Assembly (NCBI GenBank): GCA_016758965.1
Contig: JAEPRB010000012.1
Location: 124,001-188,000 of the forward strand
Source of the DNA: Circinella minor
Lineage: Eukaryota > Mucoromycota > Mucoromycetes > Mucorales > Lichtheimiaceae
Length of the DNA: 64,000 nt
Direction: 5' to 3'
Position 1 is the first letter of the stretch; each line of letters starts with the position of its first letter. The position numbers were made by a program, and so were the translations under genes. Positions 37,084-50,138 of this stretch are shown in pieces. The notes beneath the pieces were generated by a model. The model saw only the letters and a program-made list of their open reading frames with translations, ran no database searches and had not been told where the DNA came from.

Positions 37084-38776
37084 TCAATAAAAAAAAATAT
37101 TACGGGCATTATCAAATGTTCGCCATAGTAACATGAAGTTTCCTTGGTAACGCATCTTTGTTTTTTTTTTTTTTTTTTTTTACAATCGTGAGCTGCTGCG
37201 TAGAGTGTATTTCGCTTATGATCATTTTTATAAGATTTTATCTCAACTTTAAAGATTTTCAGAGCCACACAAATAAATACTCCATCTTTTTAATCCATAT
37301 ATATATATATATATATATATATGCATACTTAAAACCTTTATTATGAATTAAATTCTCAAAAAAAGAAGTTCCCGTGAAGCTGAAAATTGACAAAGTTATG
37401 TAATAGGTAAAACTAGATACTGTATTGGCAGAATGAAACGCTTAGATAAATGTATCGTGGTTATGTTACACGGACTCTTCTACTAAGCAGACGGGGATGT
37501 TGAAACATATTTTGATAGGTACATAACTTTAAGGTTCAGTGATACTGAATAATTACCATTTCCTTTAAGTAAACGTAAGCAAGCTGTAAAAAAAAATAGT
37601 AGCTAAAAGATGACAATATGACATTGCTTTTTATTCTAAATTCTTTAGCTATGGCATAAATACTGTACTGTGATAGAACTCAATCGTGATTTAGATATAG
37701 CAATCGACGACAGGTACAGTATTCACTATATTTAACAGATAACTTCTTGATCAATTAGTAGCATGGGATTTTCTCTTTAATTCTGAAAGAAGAAGCTAAC
37801 AATTGAATTTGTGTGTGTATAATACAGATTCAGCTTTCAGAGAAAAATTGACCTAACTTATTGGCTTATGAATTGTTTGCTTCTAACGAGACCCTACTAC
37901 AATACGACGATTTTTTTTTACGTACGTAGCAAAGCTTGGAGTTTTATAAATATTCATTCAAAGAATTCTCAATTGGTGAACTTTCCGACTTTGTGTAAAA
38001 GTAGTTTTTTCAGAAATACTTTTTTTTTTATAACATTTTGTCATACTGGTTTTTTATTTATAGAATTATTACTTTATTTCTCACTTATTTCTATTATATT
38101 TCAGTAACAGTAAGCATATTATTTATCATATAAAGAAGTGACATTTAGAAAGAAATAATTCTACAAATACGTCTGAGCCACACTTGCCTTTTTACGCATT
38201 AGGATACATATTATTCTTTCTGGTGGTACAGCATGTAGTTAAAAAGGGATCTTAACTGCTGTTACACAAAGTAGGGCAAGAAGTGATTTATTTGTGATCT
38301 ACTATATATGGTTATAATCTTTGAAAATAAGTAAGATAGAACAGTGTAAAAATCAACACATTGAAAATCTCTATCATACATCCTAGTTTTTTATATAACT
38401 TCATGTAATTTACTTTAGTGACAGTCAAGTGATTGATTTGGAAAGAAATTGAACAACAAAGAGGTTTATTTGCTTATTAGGATTATGGACCTCTTTAAAG
38501 TTTCTGTTACACAAAATGATCAAAACTTCTTTATTCTTGAACCAATGTTTTTTTTAAATACTAAATGATTTCACCATGTTTTTGAAACAACTTGCTTAAA
38601 GCTGTTTACCATTTTACATATTACTGTAGCTAATATAAAGAATAATACATATTATCTATCGGAATGCCTTTTTTAAAAAAATTTCAAATGCTCATCGTCT
38701 AAGTAGTAAATTTTTCAGTGAAGTCAAAATATAGTTTAAAGACCATTAGAATGATACAAACCCAACCGTTACATTG
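37084..38776. other. Intergenic, AT-rich
   Basis: Holds an 18-T run (37161-37180), an (AT)n microsatellite (37298-37322) and DNA upstream of the first kelch gene. The open frame at 37868-38107 (+) is Phe/Ile/Ser-rich and looks like chance. Confidence 0.5.
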
Positions 38777-38798
38777 TGAGATTGTGGTACGAAGGCTT
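38777..38798 (+). promoter_or_regulatory. Shared upstream motif of kelch gene 1
   Basis: TGAGATTGTGGTACGAAGGCTT, about 75 bp before the ATG. The same motif (TGAGATTGTnGTACnAnGCTTA) stands before the other two paralogues at 42326 and 46255, while the surrounding DNA is largely different. It is a candidate promoter element or an alignable remnant of the duplication. Confidence 0.5.
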
Positions 38799-38872
38799 AG
38801 ATTGCTACACAATGGCTAAAAAGTGAAGATCCAGGCCTTTTGCTTTCGTATTTTCACTGCTCTATCATAACA

Positions 38873-41180
38873 ATGAAAATTTTTGCAGTAACGAAAGGAT
38901 TCATTCCATTGTTATTGTTAATAACATCTGGGACACTAATCTATGCCTTTGCACCGACACCTCGCACTGACCCAAGTAAACATTATACTTCTGCCCATGT
39001 TCAATTGTCAAAATATTGTGAACATTTTTAACTTTATTGTCTATTTTTTTTCTTTTGCAGTGTGCGGCTATATGCCAAATGAAGCGAAAATTTATTGTTA
39101 TGGAGGGCAACAAAAAGGAGCTAAAGGAATTCTGACATCGAGTTTTCAACATTATTTTTTCAGTTTGAATCTAGCACAAGATTGGGAAGTTGGTAAAATG
39201 CTCACTGGTTGGGAGCTAATAACCCAAGACCTTGGGCCAAATGTTAATTTTGCAATGGTAATTGTACCCGATGAGAATCTCATTTTTATGCATGGAGGTG
39301 GCATATCAACTGCAATACAAACCAGATATAAAGCTGCCTATTTCAATACAACAGATAGTGTTGTTGGTTGGAAACAAGTTATTCCAGAGCAAACTGGAAG
39401 TAGAGTGTAAGTATAATAATTGTTGTGATTCAACTAATGATACAATATCTTCAGTACAATAAAAGTAGCAATAGTAATGGATATGTTGCTAACAAGTAGA
39501 TATATGTATAAATAGTACAACCCACTCGGCCGTACTTGGACCAGATAATTCAACAATCTATATTTGGGGTGGAATGAGGTATGTGTTGATTATTTTCGTT
39601 AATGAACTATTGTAGGAAAGGACTGTCGTATTAACAAGCTATATTTATTATAAAAAGAAATGTATTTACCGGTGAAATGGAGCCTGGTGATGAGAAGTAT
39701 CCTCTTTCAATGCACACGTTAGACATCAAAGTAAATTGAATAATATTTTTTTTAATACTTGTTAATGAATATAAATTGGTTATTCTTAATTTAAACTTCC
39801 ATAATACATAGAATTGGCGATGGGGTACTGGAAGTGTGGCCCCGCTACCGTTGACCTTTGCTCAGTCAGTAATTGTCGGATCAACTATTTATTACATCGG
39901 TGGATATAGGATAGTGGAGGAATTAGTTCGTGCAAATACAATGGATAGTGTCCTGATGTATAACACTGATTCTGGTGGTTGGCAAAGACAAAGTATCGGT
40001 GGAACAGTAACACCATCAACAAGAGTGGGTCATACAGTAACTTTAAGTAAGCTTAACTACTCAAATACTTTTTAATTATTTTTTATTATGCTTTTTTTTA
40101 TTGTAAAAACCGTATAGAACGATAGAGCTTTTGTATAGTTTTTAATATGACTTTATTTAATATTAGAGCCAAGTACGGGTGAAATTATTGTATTTGGTGG
40201 AGTAAATCCAGGTAAAGTGAGTCAAATTATTCTAACAACTGACGAAAGATGTGTATGATATTGTATCAGTAGGAATTTATATATATTTTTATATAACGAT
40301 ATTATAGGGGACCCAGATGCGACCAGAGAAGACTACTTTTATTTATTAAGCACCCAAGGGGGTAACTTGACTTGGAGCACAAGAGAATTGGGAGGTTTTC
40401 TCGATGCTGTAGGGATAGTTAGTCATTCTTGTATGTATGTTTTTTTATTCTTGATTATCGGTTATTGATATGTTTTGTTTTCGAGCTTAGAACAATCCAC
40501 ACACTAGTACTATTTTTTTTTCATGTTGATAATCACTATCATCGCTCCATTAACGCGTGTATATATTTTTTTTGGTAGCTGTTCTTGCTGAAGATTATTT
40601 ATTGGTTATGTTTGGAGCTATTAATTGGGACAACAAAACATCGATTTATGTTTATTCAAATGACGTGCGGGTACTGGATGTAAATGCATGGACTTGGTTA
40701 ACCTCTATTAGTGCTTTAACTCCCGTAGCAAGACCCTCATCAACGTCTGATCTCGAAGAAAATGATGACGACAACACTGAATCTTCTGTTAGTATAGGAA
40801 CGATAGTAGGAGCAGTGGTCGGCGGTGTAGCAGGTCTTGCTATCATTATCGGGATTATCGCTTTCTTATTGCTTAGAAGAAGAAAAAACCGGAGGTTGGA
40901 AAAAGAGGAAAACAAAATCAGTAGTGCTAGAATGCTTCCTGATGAAGCTGAACGTACGTACCTACCTATATATGTTAATCTCATACATTTATATCACTTT
41001 TTTGTAGTATGGTTGATAACCTACTTTTCTAAAAATAATGATTTTTTTTCTATAGCATATGGAACTGTGAAAGATTCATCGGAATCCTCCACGGTTGATG
41101 ATCAACCACCAGCTTTTATTAGCTCCGAAAAGCCTGCTTTATTTAAGAAAAATCCCGTTAAACCTGACGGTGGATATTAA
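38873..41180 (+). CDS. Kelch-repeat type I membrane protein, copy 1
   Basis: Nine exons (38873-38975, 39061-39406, 39516-39578, 39658-39730, 39812-40046, 40167-40211, 40308-40430, 40579-40953, 41056-41180) give 495 aa. A signal peptide covers residues 1-26; then comes a beta-propeller of kelch motifs (AKIYCYGG, NLIFMHGGG, TIYIWGGM, TIYYIGGY, EIIVFGG, DYLLVMFGA), an acidic stalk, one membrane span at about 403-428 (GTIVGAVVGGVAGLAII) stopped by RRRKNRR, and a ~65-residue cytoplasmic tail with RMLPDE and a final VKPDGGY. Cysteines in CGYMP and YCYGG may pair. It should sit on the cell surface or an endomembrane with the propeller outside. First of three tandem copies with the same exon plan. 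Ligand unknown. Confidence 0.88.
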
Positions 41181-42325
41181 TAATACACAACCGAAATACG
41201 ACGAAATAATCTTTACACTAACTAATGTTATATCAATCTAAATATCTGATACTCTACTTTAATTTTTAATGTATTATAAACGAGCTATTTTACTAGCAAT
41301 AGCAACGATTTATTATTATAGTGTACGTAACTACTATTTTCACTATTTTTTTTATATAAAAGATATTTTATACCATTATTCAACTTTTGATAAACACGAT
41401 TACATATACTGAGAAAAAAAAACATTTAAATTATCAGTGTTTAATTTATTTGCTTCTTATCACTGATAATGATACTATTTAAATAATTAACCCCTGTGTG
41501 CAGTCAGTTTGTTAAATGAAACAAGTTTTACTCATGGAATCATATTTATGAAGAATGCTATGCATATCAATCGAATATCCTGACTAATTTTTTGCTGGAA
41601 ATGAATCGTACAATATTCATCAGAAAAGTTCTCATGTATATAAATTGCTCTTCTCTAATGAATTATCGACTGCTAATAATATTATTATAATAAGCTATTA
41701 CTAACCATTGCAAGTCAGTAGGTGCCTATATCAAATAAATAAAAAGAAACTACAGATAAAGCACTGTATTTAAAAAAATACATTGGTTTCAAGTCTATAT
41801 TTTATCAAACGTAGCAAATCGTGAATAATACAGTAAACAGCTTTTCCTTTTAAATTATATGGCGCCACATTATAGCCCTTAAAAATAAATGACATATTCG
41901 TGGTCATTAGTCCCATATCAATCGATCTCTTTTCTTTTTAGCATATTGTAATTTAAATGTCACATGGAGTTTAATCTTATTGTCGATTAAATAACAAAGT
42001 CTCGATTAAAAATTGTTTGTAAAACAGTTTAATAAAGAAAATTCATGCACATTTTGAATTAGGAAAATAAAGTAACTAAATCTCGAAAAGAAAAATTAAG
42101 GTTATTCTTGGTTTATCCAGTTACACAAATGGAGTTTTTTTTCTGGAATGTTATTCACAGTCCTTTCTACCAAATCACTAACACTATGACATAAAATATA
42201 AAGGATATCAGTTTTTACAATGCCTTTCTTAAACCATTGATGCTTGAAGCTCGAGCGATAATTTCTCAGTAATCCCATAATACAGTTTAATATTAAAGAT
42301 GTAAAGGATGCAGTAGCTAACATCA
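41181..42325. other. Spacer between kelch genes 1 and 2
   Basis: AT-rich, 1.1 kb. The first part resembles the 3' flank of copy 2 (for example an AGCTATTTTACTAG stretch and TATAGTGTACGTAAC occur after both genes), as expected from a duplicated unit. No other gene was seen. Confidence 0.55.
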
Positions 42326-42347
42326 TGAGATTGTCGTACAAAGCTTA
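42326..42347 (+). promoter_or_regulatory. Shared upstream motif of kelch gene 2
   Basis: TGAGATTGTCGTACAAAGCTTA, about 100 bp before the ATG; see the copies at 38777 and 46255. Confidence 0.5.
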
Positions 42348-42447
42348 ACCAAATAAAGAGAACTTAGAATCAAACATCCACAGTTCTTATTCTAGCCTTC
42401 CTCTTCTTTTTTCAAAACAATTACTACATGTACAACTTAAAATAATA

Positions 42448-44791
42448 ATGAAAATTTCGGAAATGAAAAAAGGATTTATTTCATTACTATTATTCATAGC
42501 TTCTGTTACAATAATTCATGGATTTACCCCCCAACCTCGTGTTGATCCGAGTAAGTAGTATTTGACACTTCTTTCGATCGTCAAATAACAGATTGTTGTT
42601 CCTATTTATAAAACAATAATACAATCCCGACTTCATTACTCGTTATCTTTTTTTCTAGTGTGCGGCTATATGCCAATGGACGCCAAAATTTATTGTTACG
42701 GAGGGCAACAATCTGCGGCTGGTGGGGGCATGACATCGAGTTTTGACCACTATTTTTTCAGTATCAATCTGACACAAGCTTGGCAAGTTACTGACATGCT
42801 CAATGCGTGGGAACTGATAACACAAGACGTTGGACCCAATGCTAATTTTGCAATGGAAATTGTACCTAATGAAAATATCATTTTTATGCATGGCGGTGCC
42901 ATAGCAAGCGTAGTTCAAACACGATATAAAGCTGCCTATTTCACTCCAACAGATAGTGTTGTTGGTTGGAAACAAGTTATTCCAGAGCAAACTGGAAGTA
43001 GAGTGTAAGTATAATAATTGTTGGGATTCAACTAAATATACAATGTCTTTAGTATAATAAAAGTAGAAATAATAATGGATATGTTGTTAACAAGTAGATA
43101 TATGTATAAATAGTACAACCCACTCGGCCGTACTTGGACCAGATAATTCAACAATCTATATTTGGGGTGGAATGAGGTATGTAGTGATAGTTTTCATTTG
43201 TGAAATGTTATTATATTATATGGACTTGTTTGCTGTCAAAAAAAAAGAAACTATTTTGTATCAACAAGTTCTACTTGTTATATTTAAGGAATCGATATAC
43301 CGGTGATCTGGAGCCTGGCGATGAAGAGTTTCCTCGTGCGATGTACACATTAAACACTAAGGTGAGCTAAAAAATATCTAATGGATTATTCTTAAACAAT
43401 TATTTACTATTCTTGATTGAAAACTCCCATAATATATAGAATTGGGAATGGGGTACTGGAAGTTCGGCCCCAGCAGGATGTATTTATGCAAAGCCAGTGC
43501 TTGTCGGATCCTCTATTTATTACATTGGGGGCTATACAGCAGCACCAAATATAACGCGTGGAAATGTAATGAACAGTGTTCTGATATATAGCACCGATTC
43601 TGCAAGTTGGCGAACAGAAGGTATTGGTGGATCAGTAACTCCATCAACAAGAACGCGCCATACAGTAAATTTAAGTAAGTTCAACGATTCAAACTTTATC
43701 AAATCACTTTTATTTTGATATATATATATAACTTTATTACTATTAGAGCCTAGTACAGGAGAAATTATTTTATTAGGGGGAAAAGATCCAGGTAAATTAC
43801 ATTAAATAACTCTATCAATGGATGAACCATAACGTAAAGAAATCAGTAATAACAAGAAAGACATATTTACAATTGTGATGGTATTTTCTTTTAGAGAAAA
43901 CCAATCGATCCCGAGATGACTATTTTTATATATTGAGAACACAGGGAGGTAACCTGGAGTGGAGCACAAGAGAATTAGGAGGCGATTTCAACGCTCTTGG
44001 GATAACAGGGCACTCTGGTATGTACGTTTTTTTTTTCATAATCATTGGTTATTAATATACTTTGGGACTGAAAGAAAAGTGCATGTTGATAGTAAGAGTA
44101 ACTTTTTCTTTGCCAGAGAACTAATTATATTTTTATATATTACTTTTTTAGCTGTTCTCGCTGGAGATTATTTATTCGTTCTATTCGGAGCTGTTAATAT
44201 TGACAATCAAACATCAATCTTTAATTTGACAAATGAAGTGCGGATAATGGATGTTAATAAGTGGTCTTGGGTTAGTTCTATGAGTGCTTTGACCCCTGAA
44301 GCTCAATTCCCAACCACAGAGTCCTCTTCAGTTAGTACAGGAACAATAGCAGGTGCAGCTGTCGGTGGTACAGCAGTTCTTGCGATCATTGCCGGACTTA
44401 TCGCTTTCTTTTTGATACGAAGAAGAAAAAAACAGACGTTAGAAGAAGAGAAACAGGAACCAAGTAGCATTAGAATGCTTCCCGATGAAAATGAACGTAA
44501 TAACTCACACACACACGTATATATATATATATAATCCGAAGAAATATATATCACTTTTTCGTAACATGGCTAATAATTGATTCTTTTTTATGTTTAGATT
44601 CACAAGTAGATAGTGACACTGTATATGCAACCTCTAGAGGTCAATCCGATTCGTCAACAACGCAGGGCCAACCATCAGCTTTTTACAACTCCCAAAAACC
44701 TGATGGTTCAGTGTCACTTACTAGAATTCATAATAGTGAATATCGACCAGTATCATTGACGATGAAACCAGTCAAACCTGACGGGGGATAG
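42448..44791 (+). CDS. Kelch-repeat type I membrane protein, copy 2
   Basis: Nine exons (42448-42550, 42659-43004, 43114-43176, 43289-43361, 43440-43674, 43747-43791, 43895-44017, 44152-44496, 44598-44791) give 508 aa. The first seven exons have exactly the same lengths as in copy 1. Signal peptide 1-~27, kelch propeller (AKIYCYGG, IIFMHGG, IYIWGGM, IYYIGGY, EIILLGG, YLFVLFGA), membrane span at about 393-418 and a longer tail with SQVDSDTVYATS, QKPDGSVS and a final VKPDGG. The stalk is shorter than in copy 1 and lacks the acidic run. The donor after exon 1 makes a split Met codon, as in the other copies. An (AT)n run lies in intron 8. Intact; no stops. Confidence 0.88.
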
Positions 44792-45235
44792 TAATAGTCC
44801 AAAAACGAAAAATCACAAAATCATTTTAAGTTAATGACTGTTGTATTATTCTAATTATTTAATATTTATTTTTGAATGTGTACTAGAAGCAAGCTATTTT
44901 ACTAGTAATAATAATTGTTTAATATTATAGTGTACGTAACTGTTTTCACTATGTTTATTGGAAGTAATTTACTAAATTGTACACATAAAAGAGAGAAACA
45001 ATCACTCCTACGTAGAAATAACGTGATAAAAAAATTGATTAAAACATTTTTTTTTCTCCAGGCCCTCCAGGATTAGAGGTTGTGAATTAAATACTTTACT
45101 GCAATAATGATTGGGTATCTGCTTATATTTTGTGAATTCACTTGTTTCACCCATATCTTTTAAAAGTTGAACCGATAATTATAGCTTTTGAATAATAGTA
45201 GGAAGTTCTAATTATATAACTTGTTTATTTATAGA

Positions 45236-45266
<31 letters not shown>

Positions 45267-46254
45267 AGTATCACGTCAAGTATTAAATTGCTCTCGAGTT
45301 TTACCATTTTACTTTTATAGTAACCTTCGCTCTAGTCCACCATTTATAGTAAACTGAAATGTTATTAACGCTTTTCTTACCTTTGCACACTTATAAGAGC
45401 CCAATGAAATACTGTGTAGCATCAAAACAAGGATTGCCTGCAGTGGGGTTCATTTTAGAGATAAAACGTGTGTGGCTTGTTGACCTCTTTTCTTTTATTT
45501 ACTAATACTAAGACAAGAAGCAAAGAAATAGCAAGCCTGCCAAAATGACTAATACGTAGTCCATTCAAAAATTGTTTTTTTATACAATATTGATGCCTTT
45601 TTTTTATTGACTACAGAAGTAAAAATATAGCTCACGTGGACAACATTTTATAATGACATCATGATATAATACCGATCACACTGGAAAAAAGAATTGCGTG
45701 AAGAGTATGTATAACTGGTGCTATATATCTTGCTGTAGCGTAATATTAATTAGACCAGATAACTAGTTTTTTTTACGCATCACCGAAGTTTAATCAAGTT
45801 TATTGTACTACTTATTGAGTACAGTAAGATTAACTCTTATTGTAGAGACGGTGAAGTTTTTTTTATTGGTTCATTCATATTAATATATATTTTTTTTCTA
45901 ACCTCTCTGTGATCAAATTTAGTGTGGTTTAGAAAAATTTGGTAACTGAAATTCATGCACAGTTTATATAGGACCCAGGCAATAAGTTTTTAACTATTTT
46001 GTTGTACGTAGGAACAGAATATGTGTTACACCAACTTCTTTTTTTCTAGCACTGTTCAATCCTTTTCGCCAATTCCGCCACAGTGTTTAAAATGTGAAAT
46101 ATTTGATATATTATATCATTTACGTATTGGAAATGTCTTTTATTTTATTTTTACACCATTTCGTATTTGATGCTCAATATTGTTTTCCAGTGAACATTTT
46201 AATATATGTTTTTAACGACTAAACAAGGTTAAACAGAAATAGCATTTACCATTG
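44792..46254. other. Spacer between kelch genes 2 and 3
   Basis: AT-rich, 1.46 kb, with an (AT)n microsatellite at 45236-45264 and poly-T tracts. It includes the duplicated 3' flank TATAGTGTACGTAAC (about 44928). No gene was seen. Confidence 0.55.
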
Positions 46255-46276
46255 TGAGATTGTTGTACAAGGCTTA
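46255..46276 (+). promoter_or_regulatory. Shared upstream motif of kelch gene 3
   Basis: TGAGATTGTTGTACAAGGCTTA, about 104 bp before the ATG; third copy of the element at 38777 and 42326. Confidence 0.5.
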
Positions 46277-46379
46277 GCTACATTATAGTAATACGAATCA
46301 AATATCCAAGCTACTTATTTTTGTCTTTTTCTTCTTTTATTTTTATTTTCTTGACCATCACTACTACTTAATAATAATA

Positions 46380-48799
46380 ATGAAAATTTCAATGGTAAAA
46401 AATAGACTCATTTCACTATTATTATTAATAACTTCTGGAACAGTAATCCATGCACTTTCACCACAACCTCGCGCTGATCAAAGTAAATATTATTATATCT
46501 TCCTTCCGATCGTGAGAATAATAAAACTTTGATCTATCTACAAAACATTGAAACATCTCTGACTTTATTTGTTGATCATTACTACTATTTTTTTTTTCCA
46601 GTGTGTGGCTACATGCCAATGGAAGCAAAAATTTATTGTTATGGAGGGCACCGATTTGGAGCTAATGCGAGTGTGACATCAAGTTTTGAACAATATTTTT
46701 TCAGTATCAATCTAGCACAAGATTGGCGAGTTACTGATATGTCAAATGGCTGGGAACAAATAACTCAAGATATTGGACCATATGTTAATTTTGCAATGGA
46801 GATGGTACCCAATGAGAATATCATTTTTATGCATGGGGGCGGCATATCAACTGTAATAGAAACCAGATATAAAGCTGCCTATTTCAATACAACAGATGTT
46901 GTTGCTGGTTGGAAACAAGTTATTCCAGAGCAAACTGGAAGTAGAGTGTAAGTATAATAACTGTTGTAATTCAACTAAATATACAATGTCTTTAGTATAA
47001 TAAAAGTAGAAATAATAATAGATATGTTGTTAACGAGTAAGATATATATATAAATAGTAAATTCCAATCAGCCATACTTGGACCAGATAATTCAACAATC
47101 TACATTTGGGGTGGAATGAGGTATGTGTTGATGATTTTCGTTAATGAGCTATTGTAATATTAATTAATTCGTTGCTTTTTCAAGAAATGAGTTCTGCATT
47201 AACAATATATATCTATTATAATTAGAGATGAGTTCACTGGCAATATGGAGCCCGGTGATGAAAAGTATCCTCTTGCAATGTACACATTAGACGTCAAAGT
47301 AAGTGGAAATTTATTTTCTTTTAATGGTTGTTAATGAATAAATATTGACTATGCCTAAATTGAAAAAATCTCTTAAATACATAGACTTGGCAATGGGGTG
47401 CTGGAGATTCGGCGCCGGCAGGATATACTTATGCCAAGCCTGTACTTGTCGGATCCTTCATTTATTATATTGGTGGCTATACGACAGCGTCGAATGCAAT
47501 CCGTCCAAATCCAATGGATAGTGCTCTTATGTATAACACTGAATCTGGTGGTTGGCAAACACGAACAATTGGTGGATCAGTGATTCCATCAACAAGAACT
47601 CGCCATACGGTAACTTTAAGTAAGGTTAACCATAAAAATGCTATTTAGCTTCTATTAGCTCCATTTTATTGTAGAAAAAAAGTATAGAGTGATAGGACTA
47701 TTGTATCGGTTTTAACACGCTTATATTTCTAATAGAGCCAAGTACAGGAGAAGTGATTTTATTTGGCGGAGAAAATCCAGGTAAACGGAATCAAATAATT
47801 TCAGCAATTGATGAATCATTAAGATATAGAAATCAATAATATGATAACAAGATTATGTATATTAACAATTATATCAAACATCTCACTATAGATAAAGACG
47901 GTGAATCACGAGACGACTATTTTTATATATTAAATACTCAGGGTGATAACCTGACATGGAGTACTAGAGCGTTGGGAGGCAATTTCAATGCTCTAGGGAT
48001 TATTGGTCATTCTGGTATGTGTAGTTTTCTATTCATCAACATTACTTGATTTATTTCATACCCTCAGAAAATTCAGTATACCTTTAGTAGTAGTATTCTT
48101 ATATATTGTTGATTTAATATCATTGCTTTTATTTAATACTTTATAAATTATTTATTTAGCTGTTCTCGCGGGTGATTATTTTATCATTCTATTTGGAGCT
48201 CTCAATACGAACAAACAAACTTCCTTTTTCAAACTCACAAATGAAGTGCAGGTGCTAGATGTGAATAGGTGGTTTTGGGTTAGCTCTATTAATGCTTTGA
48301 CTCCTGAAACGCAATCGCCAGTAACTGACGTTGATGGTTCCTCTTCAGTTAGTAAAGGAATGATCGCAGGTGTAGTTGTCGGTGGTGCAGCAGGCGTTGC
48401 AATCATTGCTGGAATTATCGTTTTTATTTTGAGACGAAAAAGAAAAAACCGAAATTTAAAAAAGGAACAAAAATCCAGTAGTAGCATTAGAATGCTCCCT
48501 GATGAAAATGAATGTAAGTACCCATTTATATAAATCATACAAAAGAAGGTCTATGCTTAGTAACTTATTTTTCTAAATCGTGCAATTTACTTTTTTTTTT
48601 GTATCTAGTTTCGCAAGTAGATAGCGCCACTTTATATGCAGCTTCTAAAGGTCCATCTGACTCTTCCGTAGTTCATGGTCTAACACCCACTTTCTATGGT
48701 AAAGAAAAACCTGATGGTTCAGTGTCAAATCCCAGGAATCAAGTTAAAGAATATCAACCATTATCATTTATGAAGTCGGTTAAACCTGACGGTGCTTAA
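46380..48799 (+). CDS. Kelch-repeat type I membrane protein, copy 3
   Basis: Nine exons (46380-46482, 46602-46947, 47058-47120, 47226-47298, 47385-47619, 47736-47780, 47892-48014, 48160-48513, 48609-48799) give 510 aa, with the first seven exon lengths identical to copies 1 and 2. Signal peptide 1-~27; kelch motifs AKIYCYGG, IIFMHGGG, IYIWGGM, IYYIGGY, EVILFGG, YFIILFGA; stalk; membrane span about 397-420 followed by RRKRKNR; tail with SQVDSATLYAAS, KPDGSVS and a final VKPDGA. Tail and exon plan are closer to copy 2 than to copy 1. The start of exon 3 (encoding KFQSAI) differs from the TTHSAV of copies 1 and 2. Intact. Confidence 0.88.
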
Positions 48800-50138
48800 T
48801 GTCAATTTTAGTACAACACGATGATCCCCATTATATATTTTTATATACGTTTATATTTCAACTACTTTATATTTTTTTTTCTCTATTTAAATGAATTTTC
48901 TTAGTCAAAGCTTAATTTGTGCTAGTAACAGCAATTTTTTTTTATTATTGTAATATAATTATTATTATTTTTTTCCATTTTTATTATATAGATGTTTTAT
49001 ACCATTATTAAATTTTTGATTATAAAAATAAATTATTTGGCATTATCAATGATAATGTTAATCTAAATTTTTGCTATTAGTGATAAGGAAACATATTTAA
49101 ATAAATTGTTTGAAACTGTCTATTAATATCATAATGAGAATAAAAATTACTTGCTGCATGTTCACAGATTTTGAAAAAAGCTTGGGGGTCTTTTGAGTGT
49201 GCAAGTTCGAATTTTATTTCATCTTTATGTCATTGCCATGGTAATAAGGTAAAATATTCTCTATTTTTACTTTTCTATGTACAATACGTACGTAAAAAGT
49301 TCACAAGAAAAAAAGTTTTTTTTTTAAGAAAATAGATAAAATTTAAAGAATACGTATCATAAAAAAAAAATATACACTAAAGTAAACAAATGAGTTCTTC
49401 TAAGGGTATGGAAAAATCAAATTGAATAAAAATAAGTTATTTGTGATGGGTACGTATGATCATGTTTTTGGACTAATAATCAAAAAATACTGTACTATGT
49501 ATTAATCAGTTGTCATAAAAAACGAGATATACTTCCCCAACATAGATATTTAATATCAATATTTCTACATATCAATATAGTTATTCTATCTCTTTATATA
49601 AATAAGAAAAGATGAAACCATTTTTTATTTTTTATTTCTCTTCCAGAATTAGGGTGCTCTAAATTTTAACACATTGGAGCGCCTACGTATTCATGCAGAA
49701 AGTTTGTACAACTTTAAAAGTTTTTTTCCAGAAAAGGAAATTTAGCAATCCCTGGAACCTGGTTTTTGTTTTCTCTGTAAATTCGTTCTTTTAAAAGCAA
49801 ATGTAGAGTTTGCTATGTATTAAAATTTGGATAGATTATTCAACATTATATTCCGACGAATATACTTATTGCTTATTTACAGTACTGTATCTATACTAAT
49901 AAGGATACTCTTTAGGTCAAACATGATTCTATGTATGATATATAAAAACTACCAGGTTACGTACCTATTACGTATATTTTAATCAGTCAAAAGTGTTCAT
50001 ACATGTCACTGTTGTAAAAAGTATAGAATTATAAATTGTACGTATCTTAGGTATAGTTAAAAATGTTTATTTGACAACAGTGAATAAGCTGAATAGTTAC
50101 TAAAAATTCAAGATCACTAAAAACGGTTTATTTTCCTT
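48800..50138. other. Intergenic, AT-rich
   Basis: 3' flank of the kelch cluster and AT-rich DNA with TACGTA palindromes (49286, 49965). No gene was seen. Confidence 0.5.
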
